A program made the position numbers and the translations under genes. Below are positions 9,616 through 17,684 of a stretch of DNA of 46,239 nt, one piece after another; the stretch's first letter is position 1; the number at the start of each line of letters is the position of its first letter. The stretch spans positions 1 to 46,239 of the forward strand of contig JAQXDI010000004.1 in the NCBI GenBank assembly GCA_029251465.1. The letters run 5' to 3'. The notes under the pieces are model-generated. The model saw nothing but the letters and a program-made list of their open reading frames with translations, ran no database searches and had not been told where the DNA came from. This stretch comes from Ascidiaceihabitans sp. Its GTDB lineage: Bacteria; Pseudomonadota; Alphaproteobacteria; Rhodobacterales; Rhodobacteraceae.

Positions 9616-9651
9616 TTGCAAGGCACGCGCGCGCGTCTTATAGATCGTGCA
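9616..9651 (+). promoter_or_regulatory. Candidate promoter for the XRE-cupin gene, predicted leaderless
   Basis: TTGCAA at 9616-9621 and TATAGA at 9639-9644 are separated by exactly 17 bp. Each matches four of six sigma-70 consensus bases. Transcription would begin about seven bases after the -10 box, at or beside the A of the ATG at 9651. No Shine-Dalgarno sequence is visible before that ATG, in agreement with a leaderless mRNA. This is inferred from spacing alone. Confidence 0.5.
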
Positions 9652-10274
9652 TGACAGGCAAAGACCCCAAATCGCTGATCCAAATCGCCCGCCAAAACGG
9701 GCAATCCGAAACGGCAGAACCTTTGGATCTGGGGGTGCGGGTGCGTGCGTTGCGCAAAGCGCGCGACTGGACGCTGGAGCAGGCCGCAGGGCAGGCGGGG
9801 CTTGCACGATCCACCCTGTCCAAGATCGAAAACGGGCAGATGTCGCCGACCTATGACGCCTTGAAAAAGCTGGCTGTGGGCTTGGAAATCTCCGTACCGC
9901 AGCTGTTTACGCCGCCCGAAAGCGGGCAGGTTGGAGGGCGCATGACCGTCACAAAAATGGGCAGCGGCAACGCGCAGGCCACTGTGACGTATGAACATGA
10001 ATTGCTGGCCGAGACGCTGACCCAAAAGAAAATGTTGCCGTATCGGGCACGGGTGCGGGCGCGCTCGATGGATGAATTTGACGGCTGGGTGCGCCATGAA
10101 GGCGAAGAGTTTTTGTTCGTGCTGACCGGCGTTGTGCGTCTGTACACAGAGTTCTACGAACCGGTCGACATGCGGCGCGGCGACAGTGCGTACTACGACG
10201 CCACGATGGGCCACAATGTGGTGTCTACCAGCGACGAAGACGCGTCGATTTTGTGGGTCACGACGCTAGGCTAG
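9651..10274 (+). CDS. XRE-family regulator with C-terminal cupin sensor domain
   Basis: A 207-residue DNA-binding regulator. Residues about 28-82 form the XRE helix-turn-helix (TLEQAAGQAGLARSTLSKIE). Residues about 130-205 form a small cupin barrel (EGEEFLFVLTGVVRLYTE, then GDSAYYDATMGHNVVS) that probably binds a small ligand. This architecture is shared by PuuR-like repressors of amine, amino-acid and organic-acid catabolism. It is divergent from the acyl-CoA ligase, a likely target. The ATG at 9651 has no visible ribosome-binding site. The stop TAG interlocks with the aquaporin stop in the tetramer CTAG at 10271-10274. Confidence 0.92.
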   Translation: MTGKDPKSLIQIARQNGQSETAEPLDLGVRVRALRKARDWTLEQAAGQAGLARSTLSKIENGQMSPTYDALKKLAVGLEISVPQLFTPPESGQVGGRMTVTKMGSGNAQATVTYEHELLAETLTQKKMLPYRARVRARSMDEFDGWVRHEGEEFLFVLTGVVRLYTEFYEPVDMRRGDSAYYDATMGHNVVSTSDEDASILWVTTLG

Positions 10275-10924
10275 TCGTCAGCCAGCAGTGATTTCAGGAT
10301 GAAATGTGTGATGCAAACGCTGATCAGTTGGGCTGCGATGAAGGCTGCGATGTGGCCGGGATAAATGCCTGCAAATGTGTCGCTGAACCCACGCGCGATA
10401 GTGACGGCGGGGTTGGCAAAGCTGGTGGATGACGTGAACCAATAGGCCCCGGTGATGTACATGGCGACCAGCGCTGGCACCGCGTCAGGTTTGCTGCGAA
10501 TGCCGCCAAAAATCACGAACAACAGCCCGAAGGTCGCGATGATTTCAGAGGACCATTGCGCGATGCCAGTGCGGTGCATGGTGGTTGAGGTTTGCAAAAT
10601 CGACAGGTCGAACATCAGATGCGTCGCCCAAATGCCAGCGATCCCGCACAGGATTTGCACGATGACGTAGGCACCCGCGAGGGGCGCTGCGATCTCGCCG
10701 CGCAGCCAGAATGCGAACGTGACCGCAGGGTTGAAATGCGCGCCCGAAATCGGGCCAAGCACCGTGATGATCACGTACAACATACAGCCCGTTGCAATCG
10801 CGTTGGCCAGCAATGCAATCGCATCATTCCCGTCAGCAAGGGCCGCGCCCATGATGCCAGAGCCAACAACGCCGATCAGCAAAAGGGCGGTGCCCAGCCC
10901 TTCGGCGGCAAGTTTACGGATCAT
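10271..10924 (-). CDS. Aquaporin/aquaglyceroporin (MIP family, AqpS-like)
   Basis: A 217-residue six-helix channel of the major intrinsic protein family. Both pore motifs are present: NPA at residues 65-67 (GAHFNPAVTF) and NPA at 171-173 (FANPAVTIARG), with the selectivity-filter arginine at about R178. The segment YWFTSSTSFANPAVT resembles the AqpS group, some members of which sit in arsenic-resistance operons and conduct arsenite or methylarsenite. No ars gene is visible nearby, so water, glycerol or another small neutral solute is equally possible. It lies 72 bp downstream of the binding-protein gene on the same strand and could be read from it. Confidence 0.92.
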   Translation of the reverse strand: MIRKLAAEGLGTALLLIGVVGSGIMGAALADGNDAIALLANAIATGCMLYVIITVLGPISGAHFNPAVTFAFWLRGEIAAPLAGAYVIVQILCGIAGIWATHLMFDLSILQTSTTMHRTGIAQWSSEIIATFGLLFVIFGGIRSKPDAVPALVAMYITGAYWFTSSTSFANPAVTIARGFSDTFAGIYPGHIAAFIAAQLISVCITHFILKSLLADD

Positions 10925-10996
10925 GAGGGGCGCTTTCTGTAATGATTTATCAGTGCAATAAGTCAGACGTGTAATGGTTTTGTGACGCCAGCGCCA

Positions 10997-12823
10997 TTAA
11001 TCCTGCCACCACCAAACTTCGGGCATGTAACGCGGGCCGTCGCCGTAGATTGGCAGCGTTTGTGGGAACTGCATTTCGCGCATGTGGGCGATGCGACCAG
11101 AGGTGAATTGCCAGAACGGGATCACGTAGCGACCGGCCATCAAGGCCCGATCCAGCGCGCGCACAGCGGCGACAAAATCGTCGTGCCCTTTGGCGTTCAA
11201 CATCGCTTGGACCATGGCATCGACGGCAGGGCTGGTGGCCCCCATCAGGTTGCGGCTGCCTTGCAAATCCGCGGCCTCGGACCCCCAATAGAACTGTTGT
11301 TCGTTGCCCGGTGACAGGGACAAAGCGCGGCGATAATACGTCAGATCAAAGTCGAATTTGCCCGTGCGCGCCACGTATTGCGCATCATCGGTGGTCTCGA
11401 CCGTAGCACGAATCCCGAGCCGTTTCAGCGCGCCAAGATAGATATCGGCGATGGCTTTGTGCTCTGAACTGCCTTGCGCCAAAAGGATCGTCAGGGTCAG
11501 CGGTGTGCCGTCAGCGTTTTGCATTTCGCCTTGGACCGGCGTCCAGCCTGCTTGTTCCAGCAGCGACAACGCGGCGCGAATACCCTTGCGATTGCTTTCG
11601 CGACCATTGGTTTCGGGCAGGGTGTAGCCGTCGATCAGACCGGGCGGCATCGTGTCGGCGAAGGGTTGCAGCAAGTCCAGCGTGCGGCCCGTCGCGGCAC
11701 CGGGTTTCATCGCCAGAACTGAGTTCGAAAAATACGAGCTGATGCGCGGCTGCGCGCCACCGGTCAGCGTCGTGTTGATGTATTCAAAGTTGAACGCCTG
11801 GATCAGCGCCTCGCGCACGCGCCAATCGTCAAACGGCGCGCGGCGGGTGTTGATCACGAAACCCGTCATGCCCGAGGGCTTTTGATGCGGGATTTCGGTT
11901 TTGACGACCTCGCCATTCAGAGCCCGCGGAAAATTGTAACGCTTGTTCCAACGCTCGGCATTGAATTCGCGTGCCGCCGAAATGTAGCCCGCTTTGAACC
12001 CTTCAAGCAGGGCTGTGGCATCGCCGTAAAAATCCAATCTGACCGTGTCGAAATTATGGGTGCCTTTGCGCAACGGCAGGTCCGCGCCCCAATAATCGGG
12101 ATTACGTTTCAGCGACACAAAACGGCCGCCCTCAAAGCTGTCGACGACATAGGGTCCGGTGCCGATGGGCACGTCGTTCAGTTGGGCGTCGGCAAAAACC
12201 TTGCCCTCCCATTGGGCGGCTTTCAGGATCGGGCGCATGCCGACCAACAAAGCCAGCTCGCGGTTGTCTTCTTTGAATGTGAAGCGGATCGAGGACGGAC
12301 CGGATTGTTCCATCGCGTCGATTTTGGACCAAAGGCCGCGATATTTTGGATGGCCAGTGGTTCCCAAAGTTTTAAACGACCACATCACATCGGGAATGGT
12401 GACCGGTGATCCATCCGAAAATCTGGCCGAATCGCGCAGGGTAAATTCGACCCAAGAGCGGTCGTCAGGCACCTCAACCGATTCGGCCAAAAGACCGTAA
12501 AGCGTGAATGGTTCGTCCAAAGAACGGCCCATTAGGCTTTCGTGTGTAAAGATTGAAAGCTGCCATGGTGACGTTCCTTTAACCGTAAACGGGTTCAGGG
12601 AATCAAAGCCACCGGTGTTGCCCAAAACGATAGACCCGCCTTTGGGGGCATCGGGGTTGGCATAGGGCAGGGACACAAAATCTGGCGGCAAGGCCGGTGC
12701 GCCATACATAGCTATGCCATGCGCCGATTCTGTCAGGGCCAGATTGGGCAGCAGAATCACCATCGCTGCAGCTGCAAAATGCTGGATTTTTACCCGCACA
12801 GATTGGAAAAATACTAACCCCAT
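10997..12823 (-). CDS. ABC transporter substrate-binding protein, family 5 (YejA-like)
   Basis: A periplasmic solute-binding protein of 608 residues, normal for SBP family 5, which binds oligopeptides and similar ligands. A signal peptide is visible (basic start, then FAAAAMVILLPNLALTES). The mature start HGIAMYGAPALPPDF and YANPDAPKGG is characteristic of YejA-type proteins, whose E. coli member serves the YejABEF microcin C/peptide importer. The segment SWVEFTLRDSARFSDGSPVT is the family-5 signature region. No permease or ATPase genes are adjacent, so it is an orphan binding protein here. The ligand is unknown. The ATG at 12823 has only a weak AGGG site 12 bp upstream. Confidence 0.92.
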   Translation of the reverse strand: MGLVFFQSVRVKIQHFAAAAMVILLPNLALTESAHGIAMYGAPALPPDFVSLPYANPDAPKGGSIVLGNTGGFDSLNPFTVKGTSPWQLSIFTHESLMGRSLDEPFTLYGLLAESVEVPDDRSWVEFTLRDSARFSDGSPVTIPDVMWSFKTLGTTGHPKYRGLWSKIDAMEQSGPSSIRFTFKEDNRELALLVGMRPILKAAQWEGKVFADAQLNDVPIGTGPYVVDSFEGGRFVSLKRNPDYWGADLPLRKGTHNFDTVRLDFYGDATALLEGFKAGYISAAREFNAERWNKRYNFPRALNGEVVKTEIPHQKPSGMTGFVINTRRAPFDDWRVREALIQAFNFEYINTTLTGGAQPRISSYFSNSVLAMKPGAATGRTLDLLQPFADTMPPGLIDGYTLPETNGRESNRKGIRAALSLLEQAGWTPVQGEMQNADGTPLTLTILLAQGSSEHKAIADIYLGALKRLGIRATVETTDDAQYVARTGKFDFDLTYYRRALSLSPGNEQQFYWGSEAADLQGSRNLMGATSPAVDAMVQAMLNAKGHDDFVAAVRALDRALMAGRYVIPFWQFTSGRIAHMREMQFPQTLPIYGDGPRYMPEVWWWQD

Positions 12824-12887
12824 TTTGGCAACAATCCCTATGATCCCTTGTTTTGTTAGCCCTTTGCGTAACTGGGCTTTGATCTAA

Positions 12888-13014
12888 GTTCAAACTTTAA
12901 GCTTGGCCGCGGGCAACCAATTGCTTATACAGAACTTACTGCTCGATAGGTTTCTTGCCTGTATGAAACCTGCCTCAATAACTTTACGCCAGCCTTGTGC
13001 TGGCGTTTTTTTTT
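12888..13014 (+). ncRNA. Candidate small RNA or bdhA leader ending in a Rho-independent terminator
   Basis: This stretch lies between two divergent genes and has no plus-strand gene upstream for 2.6 kb, yet it ends in a strong plus-strand terminator. Upstream are two more potential hairpins: GGGCAA/TTGCTT around a CCAA loop (12911-12926, two G-U pairs) and TAGGTTTC/GAAACCTG (12947-12972, one G-U pair, 10-nt loop). The simplest readings are a small RNA of roughly 100-130 nt or a terminated leader of bdhA, whose ATG lies 127 bp beyond the T-run. No convincing promoter was identified, and the 5' end given is a guess. Confidence 0.4.
12986..13014 (+). terminator. Strong Rho-independent terminator
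   Basis: A perfect 8-bp stem ACGCCAGC/GCTGGCGT (12986-12993 with 12999-13006) closes a 5-nt loop CTTGT and runs into nine T bases (13006-13014). The other strand has no T-run after the stem, so it acts on plus-strand transcripts only. Confidence 0.85.
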
Positions 13015-13140
13015 GGCGCATCGGTATTCGGCAAGAGCCGGTTACAAATGTCGTCGTATCTGCATCGTGATCGCTTTGCCATTCCTTTCGCACCTGCAGC
13101 ATGACATAGTTCGGTCAACTCAGCGCAAAGGAAAAACATC

Positions 13141-13926
13141 ATGGCAATCAGCATTGATCTTGGCGGCAAAACGGCTGTCATCACCGGTTCCAATTCGGGC
13201 ATTGGCCTTGGCATTGCGCAGCAATTTGCGCGCGCAGGTGCGGATGTTGTGCTGAACAGTTTCTCCGACACCGACGAAGATCACGCGCTGGCCGCCGACA
13301 TCGCGCGCGACTTTGGCGTAAACGCGAAATACGTGCAGGCTGACATGTCCAAGGGCGATCAGTGTCGCCAGTTGATCGCAGACGTGGGCCGTTGCGATAT
13401 TTTGGTGAACAACGCGGGCATCCAACACGTCGCGGCATTAGAAAACTTTCCGCCGCAAAAATGGGACGCGATCATCGCGATCAATTTGTCCTCGGCGTTT
13501 CACACGACCGCTGCGGCATTGCCGGCGATGCGCGAGGCCGGCTGGGGGCGGGTGGTGAACATCGCCTCGGCCCACGGGTTGACCGCGTCGCCGTTCAAAT
13601 CCGCCTACATCGCGGCCAAGCACGGCATCATCGGTTTGACCAAAACCACGGCGCTGGAAACCGCCACCGACCCGATCACGGCAAACGCGATTTGCCCGGG
13701 CTACGTGTTGACGCCTTTGGTGGAATCGCAAATTCCCGACACGATGAAAGAATACGACATGAGCCGCGAAGACGTGATCAAGAACGTCATGTTAAAACGT
13801 CAGCCGTCCAAGGAATTCGCCACAGTCGAGCAGATGGGTGGCACGGCGGCGTTCTTGTGTTCTGAATTTGCAGACCAGATTACCGGCACGGCGGTCAGCG
13901 TCGATGGCGGCTGGACGGCCCTTTAA
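13141..13926 (+). CDS. bdhA: D-3-hydroxybutyrate dehydrogenase
   Basis: An NAD-dependent short-chain dehydrogenase that interconverts 3-hydroxybutyrate and acetoacetate during use of polyhydroxybutyrate or ketone bodies. The 261-residue protein has the cofactor motif TGSNSGIG (residues 15-22), NNAG around residue 90, catalytic S143 (NIASAHG), Y156 and K160 (SAYIAAKHG). The C-terminal block with YVLTPLVESQIPDTMKEY and KRQPSKEFATVEQ is specific to this enzyme among SDRs. The ATG has a good AAGGA site eight bases upstream. It is followed 22 bp later by the patatin-like gene, a probable operon partner. Confidence 0.96.
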   Translation: MAISIDLGGKTAVITGSNSGIGLGIAQQFARAGADVVLNSFSDTDEDHALAADIARDFGVNAKYVQADMSKGDQCRQLIADVGRCDILVNNAGIQHVAALENFPPQKWDAIIAINLSSAFHTTAAALPAMREAGWGRVVNIASAHGLTASPFKSAYIAAKHGIIGLTKTTALETATDPITANAICPGYVLTPLVESQIPDTMKEYDMSREDVIKNVMLKRQPSKEFATVEQMGGTAAFLCSEFADQITGTAVSVDGGWTAL

Positions 13927-13948
13927 CCCGACCTGACAGGATAGTTTT

Positions 13949-14924
13949 ATGCCCCCCCAAAAAGATCAACCTCGCCCTTCAGGGCGGCGGTGCGCATGGC
14001 GCGTTCACGTGGGGGGCGCTTGATTGTTTGCTTGCTGACGCGCGTATCGAAATCGCAGGCTTGTCGGGCACTTCGGCGGGGGCGCTGAATGGTGCGGCGC
14101 TCAAGGCGGGCATGATCAAAGGCGGGCGCGAGGGTGCGCGTGAAAACCTGAATTGGCTGTGGGGGCAAATCGGTGCCTCACAAACTGAGCCTTTGCATCA
14201 ATGGCTTACGCCGTTTGGCCCCGCCGGTGTCAGCAATGCCATTGGCGCGTCGTTGCCCTATCTGATGGGCGAGGCGTTCTCGCGGTTGGTGTCGCCCTAT
14301 TCCTACGGTCCGTTTTACAACAACCCGTTGCGCGCCATTGTCGATCAGTTTGATTTCGCGTCCATCTGCGCCGATGAAGGCCCCGCGCTGTTCATCAACG
14401 CCACGCGTGTGCGCAACGGCAAGCTGCGGGTGTTTCGGGCCGAAGAGGTCACGACGGATGCGATTTTGGCCTCGGCCTGTTTGCCGACAATGTTCCAAGC
14501 GGTCGAGATGTTCGACAGCGAAACCGGCCAAACCGAGGCGTTCTGGGATGGCGGTTACACCGGCAATCCCGCGCTGTTTCCGCTGTTTGATGGCACGCTG
14601 CCCGAGGACATCGTGGTGATCAAAATCAACCCGCTGGAACGCGCAGAGCTGCCCAAAACCCCGCAGCAAATCCAGAACAGTCTGAACGAGATCAGCTTTA
14701 ATTCATCATTGCTGCGCGAAATGCGTGCGATCGATTTTGTGCAACGGTTGCTTGAGGATGGCACGCTAAAGCCTGGCCGCATGTCGCAAGTGTTTACGCA
14801 TATGATTGCCGATGATGCGCTGATGAATGATCTGTCGATTGCGACCAAATCCGTGCCAAACGGGTACATCATCGAAACGTTACGCGATGCAGGTGTTAAG
14901 GCTGCACAAGCGTTTCTGGATTAG
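13949..14924 (+). CDS. Patatin-like phospholipase with apparent +1 frameshift near the start
   Basis: A serine lipase/acyl hydrolase of the patatin family. The natural start is the ATG at 13949, preceded by AGGA seven bases upstream, but it is followed by seven C bases (13952-13958). With six C the gene would read MPPKKINLALQGGGAHGAF and continue for about 324 residues; with seven the frame is lost after three codons. In the corrected frame the oxyanion loop QGGGAHG, the nucleophile S42 (SGTSAGA) and the dyad aspartate at about D200 (WDGGYTGNP) are all present. The longest uninterrupted frame begins only at TTG 14028, after the oxyanion loop, and would be inactive. The cause may be a sequencing or assembly error, a recent mutation, or slippage. 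Its neighbour bdhA suggests a role in lipid or polyester turnover. Confidence 0.85.
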
Positions 14925-14989
14925 CATTTTGATGATTTGAACGCGCGCTCGACGTTGAAACTGCGCGACATGTTCGCCTAAACTTTGGG

Positions 14990-15739
14990 CTAGCTTTCGG
15001 GTGGCACGCTGGGGTCTTTGCCGTTTGGATAGACCAGACCGGCCGAGATCACCAGTTTGGCAGAATCCTCGACCGACATGTCCAGTTCGATCACGTCTTC
15101 GGCGGGCACAAACAACAAGAAACCGGACGTCGGGTTGGGTGTTGTTGGCAAAAACACCGACAGCAATTCGCCGGTGTTGCCCGCACGCTGGGTGATTTCG
15201 CCTTTGGCGGGCGTGGAAATAAACCCGATCGCCCAGATGCCTTTGCGCGGATATTCGATCAGGCAGGCGGTCTCGAATGATCGTTCGGTCTGAGCAAATA
15301 CCGTTTCCGAGATCTGTTTGATGCCCGAATAGATCGAGCGGACAACCGGCGTGCGTTCCACCAAACTTTCGGCGAAACGGATGAACGAACGTCCGATGAT
15401 ACCTTTGGCCATCCACCCCATGATGATGGTGAAAATCAGGAACACGATCAGGCCGACGCCGCGCACGTTGACTGTCACCCAATTTGAGTTCGGTTCGCGT
15501 GATGGCCCGACGCCGATGAATTTTTCGTGGCCCAAAAAGTAGTTCACAAGGGAATCGGGCTGCCAGCCTCTGGGCACCACGTTCCACACAAATCCGTCAA
15601 ACCAGCCCACAACCGTCCAGATCAGCCAGATCGTCAGGCCAACCGGTGCCACAACCACAAGCCCTGTCAAAAAGGACGAGCGCAGTCGCGATATCACGCC
15701 AGGGCGGCGCGGAGTTTCTGGATCAAAAGGCGTGTTCAT
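14990..15739 (-). CDS. DUF502 family inner-membrane protein
   Basis: A 249-residue membrane protein of the DUF502 family, widespread in proteobacteria and without an assigned biochemical role. Two hydrophobic segments are visible near the N-terminus (LTGLVVVAPVGLTIWLIWTV and VRGVGLIVFLIFTIIMGWMA), followed by a soluble part with the conserved YSGIKQISETVF and YPRKGIWAIGFI segments. I chose the ATG at 15739 with a CGGA site upstream; a TTG at 15763 would add eight residues. It lies about 95 bp downstream of psuG on the same strand and may be read through from it, although it has no known link with pseudouridine. Confidence 0.88.
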   Translation of the reverse strand: MNTPFDPETPRRPGVISRLRSSFLTGLVVVAPVGLTIWLIWTVVGWFDGFVWNVVPRGWQPDSLVNYFLGHEKFIGVGPSREPNSNWVTVNVRGVGLIVFLIFTIIMGWMAKGIIGRSFIRFAESLVERTPVVRSIYSGIKQISETVFAQTERSFETACLIEYPRKGIWAIGFISTPAKGEITQRAGNTGELLSVFLPTTPNPTSGFLLFVPAEDVIELDMSVEDSAKLVISAGLVYPNGKDPSVPPES

Positions 15740-15834
15740 GACGGGTCCGAATAGTTCACTCAAACTTGGTATGCGTTTTGCTCAGGTACTACAATGGCAC
15801 TGGCTGTCGTCGTAGGGTGCGAGGGCGTTTAGGG

Positions 15835-16755
15835 CTAGGCGCGCGTGCGCAGTGTGCCCAATTCAGCGGCAATCTGCGCAGCCAGACGGGCATTGTTGCG
15901 CACCAGCGCGATATTGGCGTCCAGCGATTTGCCTTTTGTCAGCTCAAAGATTCGCTGCAACAGGTAGGGGGTCACGCCTTTGCCGGTGATGTTGTGGGCA
16001 TCCGCATCGGCCTGTGCGCGCGCAATGATCGGGGCCAGAATGTCGGCGCTGATTTCGGCGTCTTGCGGGATCGGGTTGGCGATCAACTGCCCGCCGGGAA
16101 TGCCCATTTGACCGCGCAAATGATGCGCCGCGGCGATCTGGGCTGCCGTGTCCATGCGCAACGGCGCGTTGATGTCGCTGTGACGCGACCAGAACGCGGG
16201 CATGTCGTTTTGGCCGTAGGCGATGACCGGCACGCCTTGGGTTTCCAGCACCTCAAGCGTTTTCGGGATATCAAGGATGGCTTTGGCCCCAGCGGCCACG
16301 ACGGTCACCGGCGTTTGCGCCAGTTCCAGCAGGTCGGCCGAGATGTCAAAGCTAAGTTCTGCACCTTTGTGCACACCGCCGATGCCGCCGGTGGCAAAGA
16401 CGTGGATGCCTGCGAGGCGGGCTGCGATCATCGTGGCCGCGACGGTTGTCGCCCCGGTACCGCCCGTGGCGATGCAGGCGGCCATGTCCGCGCGCGACAG
16501 TTTCGCGACACCTTTGGCTTGGGTCAGGGCGACCAGTTGATCGTCGTCCAATCCGGCGTGCAACGTGCCGTTCATAACAGCCATGGTCGCAGGCACAGCA
16601 CCCGACGCGCGCACGTCGGATTCGACCTGCCGCGCGACCTCCAGGTTTTGCGGATAGGGCATGCCATGGGTGATGATCGTGCTTTCTAATGCAACGATTG
16701 GCGTGCCGTTTTTCAGGGCGGTTGCGACCTCGGATGAGGGGGTGATGAGCGGCAT
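15835..16755 (-). CDS. psuG: Pseudouridine-5'-phosphate glycosidase
   Basis: Cleaves the C-C bond of pseudouridine 5'-phosphate to uracil and ribose 5-phosphate, the second step of pseudouridine salvage. The 306-residue length is normal. Family marks are VALESTIITHGMPYPQN with the acidic residue E24, the glycine-rich ATGGIGGVHKGAE segment around residues 121-133, the lysine at about K158 (AAGAKAILDIPKTLE), and SRHSDINAP. The ATG overlaps the psuK stop by one base (TAATG at 16757-16753), so translation is probably coupled. Together the two genes give a complete two-step pathway. Confidence 0.95.
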   Translation of the reverse strand: MPLITPSSEVATALKNGTPIVALESTIITHGMPYPQNLEVARQVESDVRASGAVPATMAVMNGTLHAGLDDDQLVALTQAKGVAKLSRADMAACIATGGTGATTVAATMIAARLAGIHVFATGGIGGVHKGAELSFDISADLLELAQTPVTVVAAGAKAILDIPKTLEVLETQGVPVIAYGQNDMPAFWSRHSDINAPLRMDTAAQIAAAHHLRGQMGIPGGQLIANPIPQDAEISADILAPIIARAQADADAHNITGKGVTPYLLQRIFELTKGKSLDANIALVRNNARLAAQIAAELGTLRTRA

Positions 16756-17645
16756 TAGACGGATTCTCCGGAAACATAGGTGGCAGCGGCTTGTAGGGCT
16801 TGATCGAGCGCCTCGGCGCGTCCTGCGCCACGGGACTCTGCGGCGATGTGGGCGGCCATGAACGTGTCACCGGCGCCGGTGATGCGGGTGACCAGAACTT
16901 GCGGCGGGGTCTGGCTGATGATGCCATCGGCGCTGCCCTCGGAGGCATCAGAGCCGCCATTCGTGACCAAAACCCGTTGCGCGCCGCGTTTCAGCAACGC
17001 CCGCGCGGCGGTGGTCGTGTCCGCAAAGGTGGCCTTGCACAGCAGCCCAGCTTCTTCGAGGTTCACATACAGCGTGCCGCGTGCGGCGTTCAGGAATGGC
17101 AGCAGGCGTTCGGCCTTGCCCGGAGACGCCGGCGCGACCCGCAAATCGGCCTGCGCGAGCGCCGTGCTGGTCGCAATTTCCGACAGCAATTCGACAGTCA
17201 GATTACCGTCGAGCGCAATCAGCCCGGTGTAGGGATTGGCCGCGTCGGCGAGGGTGCCATCGCTCAGCGGGCGCAGGATTTTTGCACCTGCTGCCTCGAG
17301 CGAATGGGCGTCAGCGATGGCGGCGATCAGGCCGTTCGCGCCCTCGACGGCCATGTACTGGTCGGTGGGCAAATCATCGGAGCGGTAGACCGTGTCGGTG
17401 ATCAACCCGCGCGCTTTGCAGGCGGTGATCAGCTCGTCGCCCTCAGCGTCGCGCCCGATTGCGGTCAGTAACGCAGGCGTCAACCCGAACCGCGCCACGA
17501 TCATGGCGATGTTCATGGCCACGCCGCCGGGCAAACGGCTGATGCGGCCCGGCACATCAGAGCCTTGGCGCATCACACGCGAAGATCGGCCAATCACGTC
17601 CCACAAGACGCTGCCGATGCACAAAATATCAGGTGTTGAATTCAT
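16755..17645 (-). CDS. psuK: PfkB-family carbohydrate kinase, probable pseudouridine kinase
   Basis: A 296-residue ribokinase-like enzyme that probably phosphorylates pseudouridine to its 5'-phosphate. It has the PfkB N-terminal glycine motif (RLPGGVAMNIAMIVARFG, about 33-51) and the C-terminal signature TGAGDTFMAA with the catalytic aspartate at about D260. PfkB enzymes act on many substrates; the assignment rests on the one-base overlap with psuG. No pseudouridine transporter is visible nearby. The gene starts 39 bp after the DUF4198 gene stop on the same strand. Confidence 0.88.
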   Translation of the reverse strand: MNSTPDILCIGSVLWDVIGRSSRVMRQGSDVPGRISRLPGGVAMNIAMIVARFGLTPALLTAIGRDAEGDELITACKARGLITDTVYRSDDLPTDQYMAVEGANGLIAAIADAHSLEAAGAKILRPLSDGTLADAANPYTGLIALDGNLTVELLSEIATSTALAQADLRVAPASPGKAERLLPFLNAARGTLYVNLEEAGLLCKATFADTTTAARALLKRGAQRVLVTNGGSDASEGSADGIISQTPPQVLVTRITGAGDTFMAAHIAAESRGAGRAEALDQALQAAATYVSGESV

Positions 17646-17684
17646 GCTTTGGTTTTGGCGGCCTTTGGCGCGGGGCGCAAGCCG

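Noticed and set aside
12840..12887. A 15-codon open frame that might be a leader peptide for bdhA (attenuation)
   Set aside because: No ribosome-binding site and no run of a regulatory codon. The hairpins downstream do not form obvious alternative pairs with it.
12888..12900. GTTCAAACT as the T-arm of a tRNA
   Set aside because: No acceptor, anticodon or D-arm pairing could be found around it.
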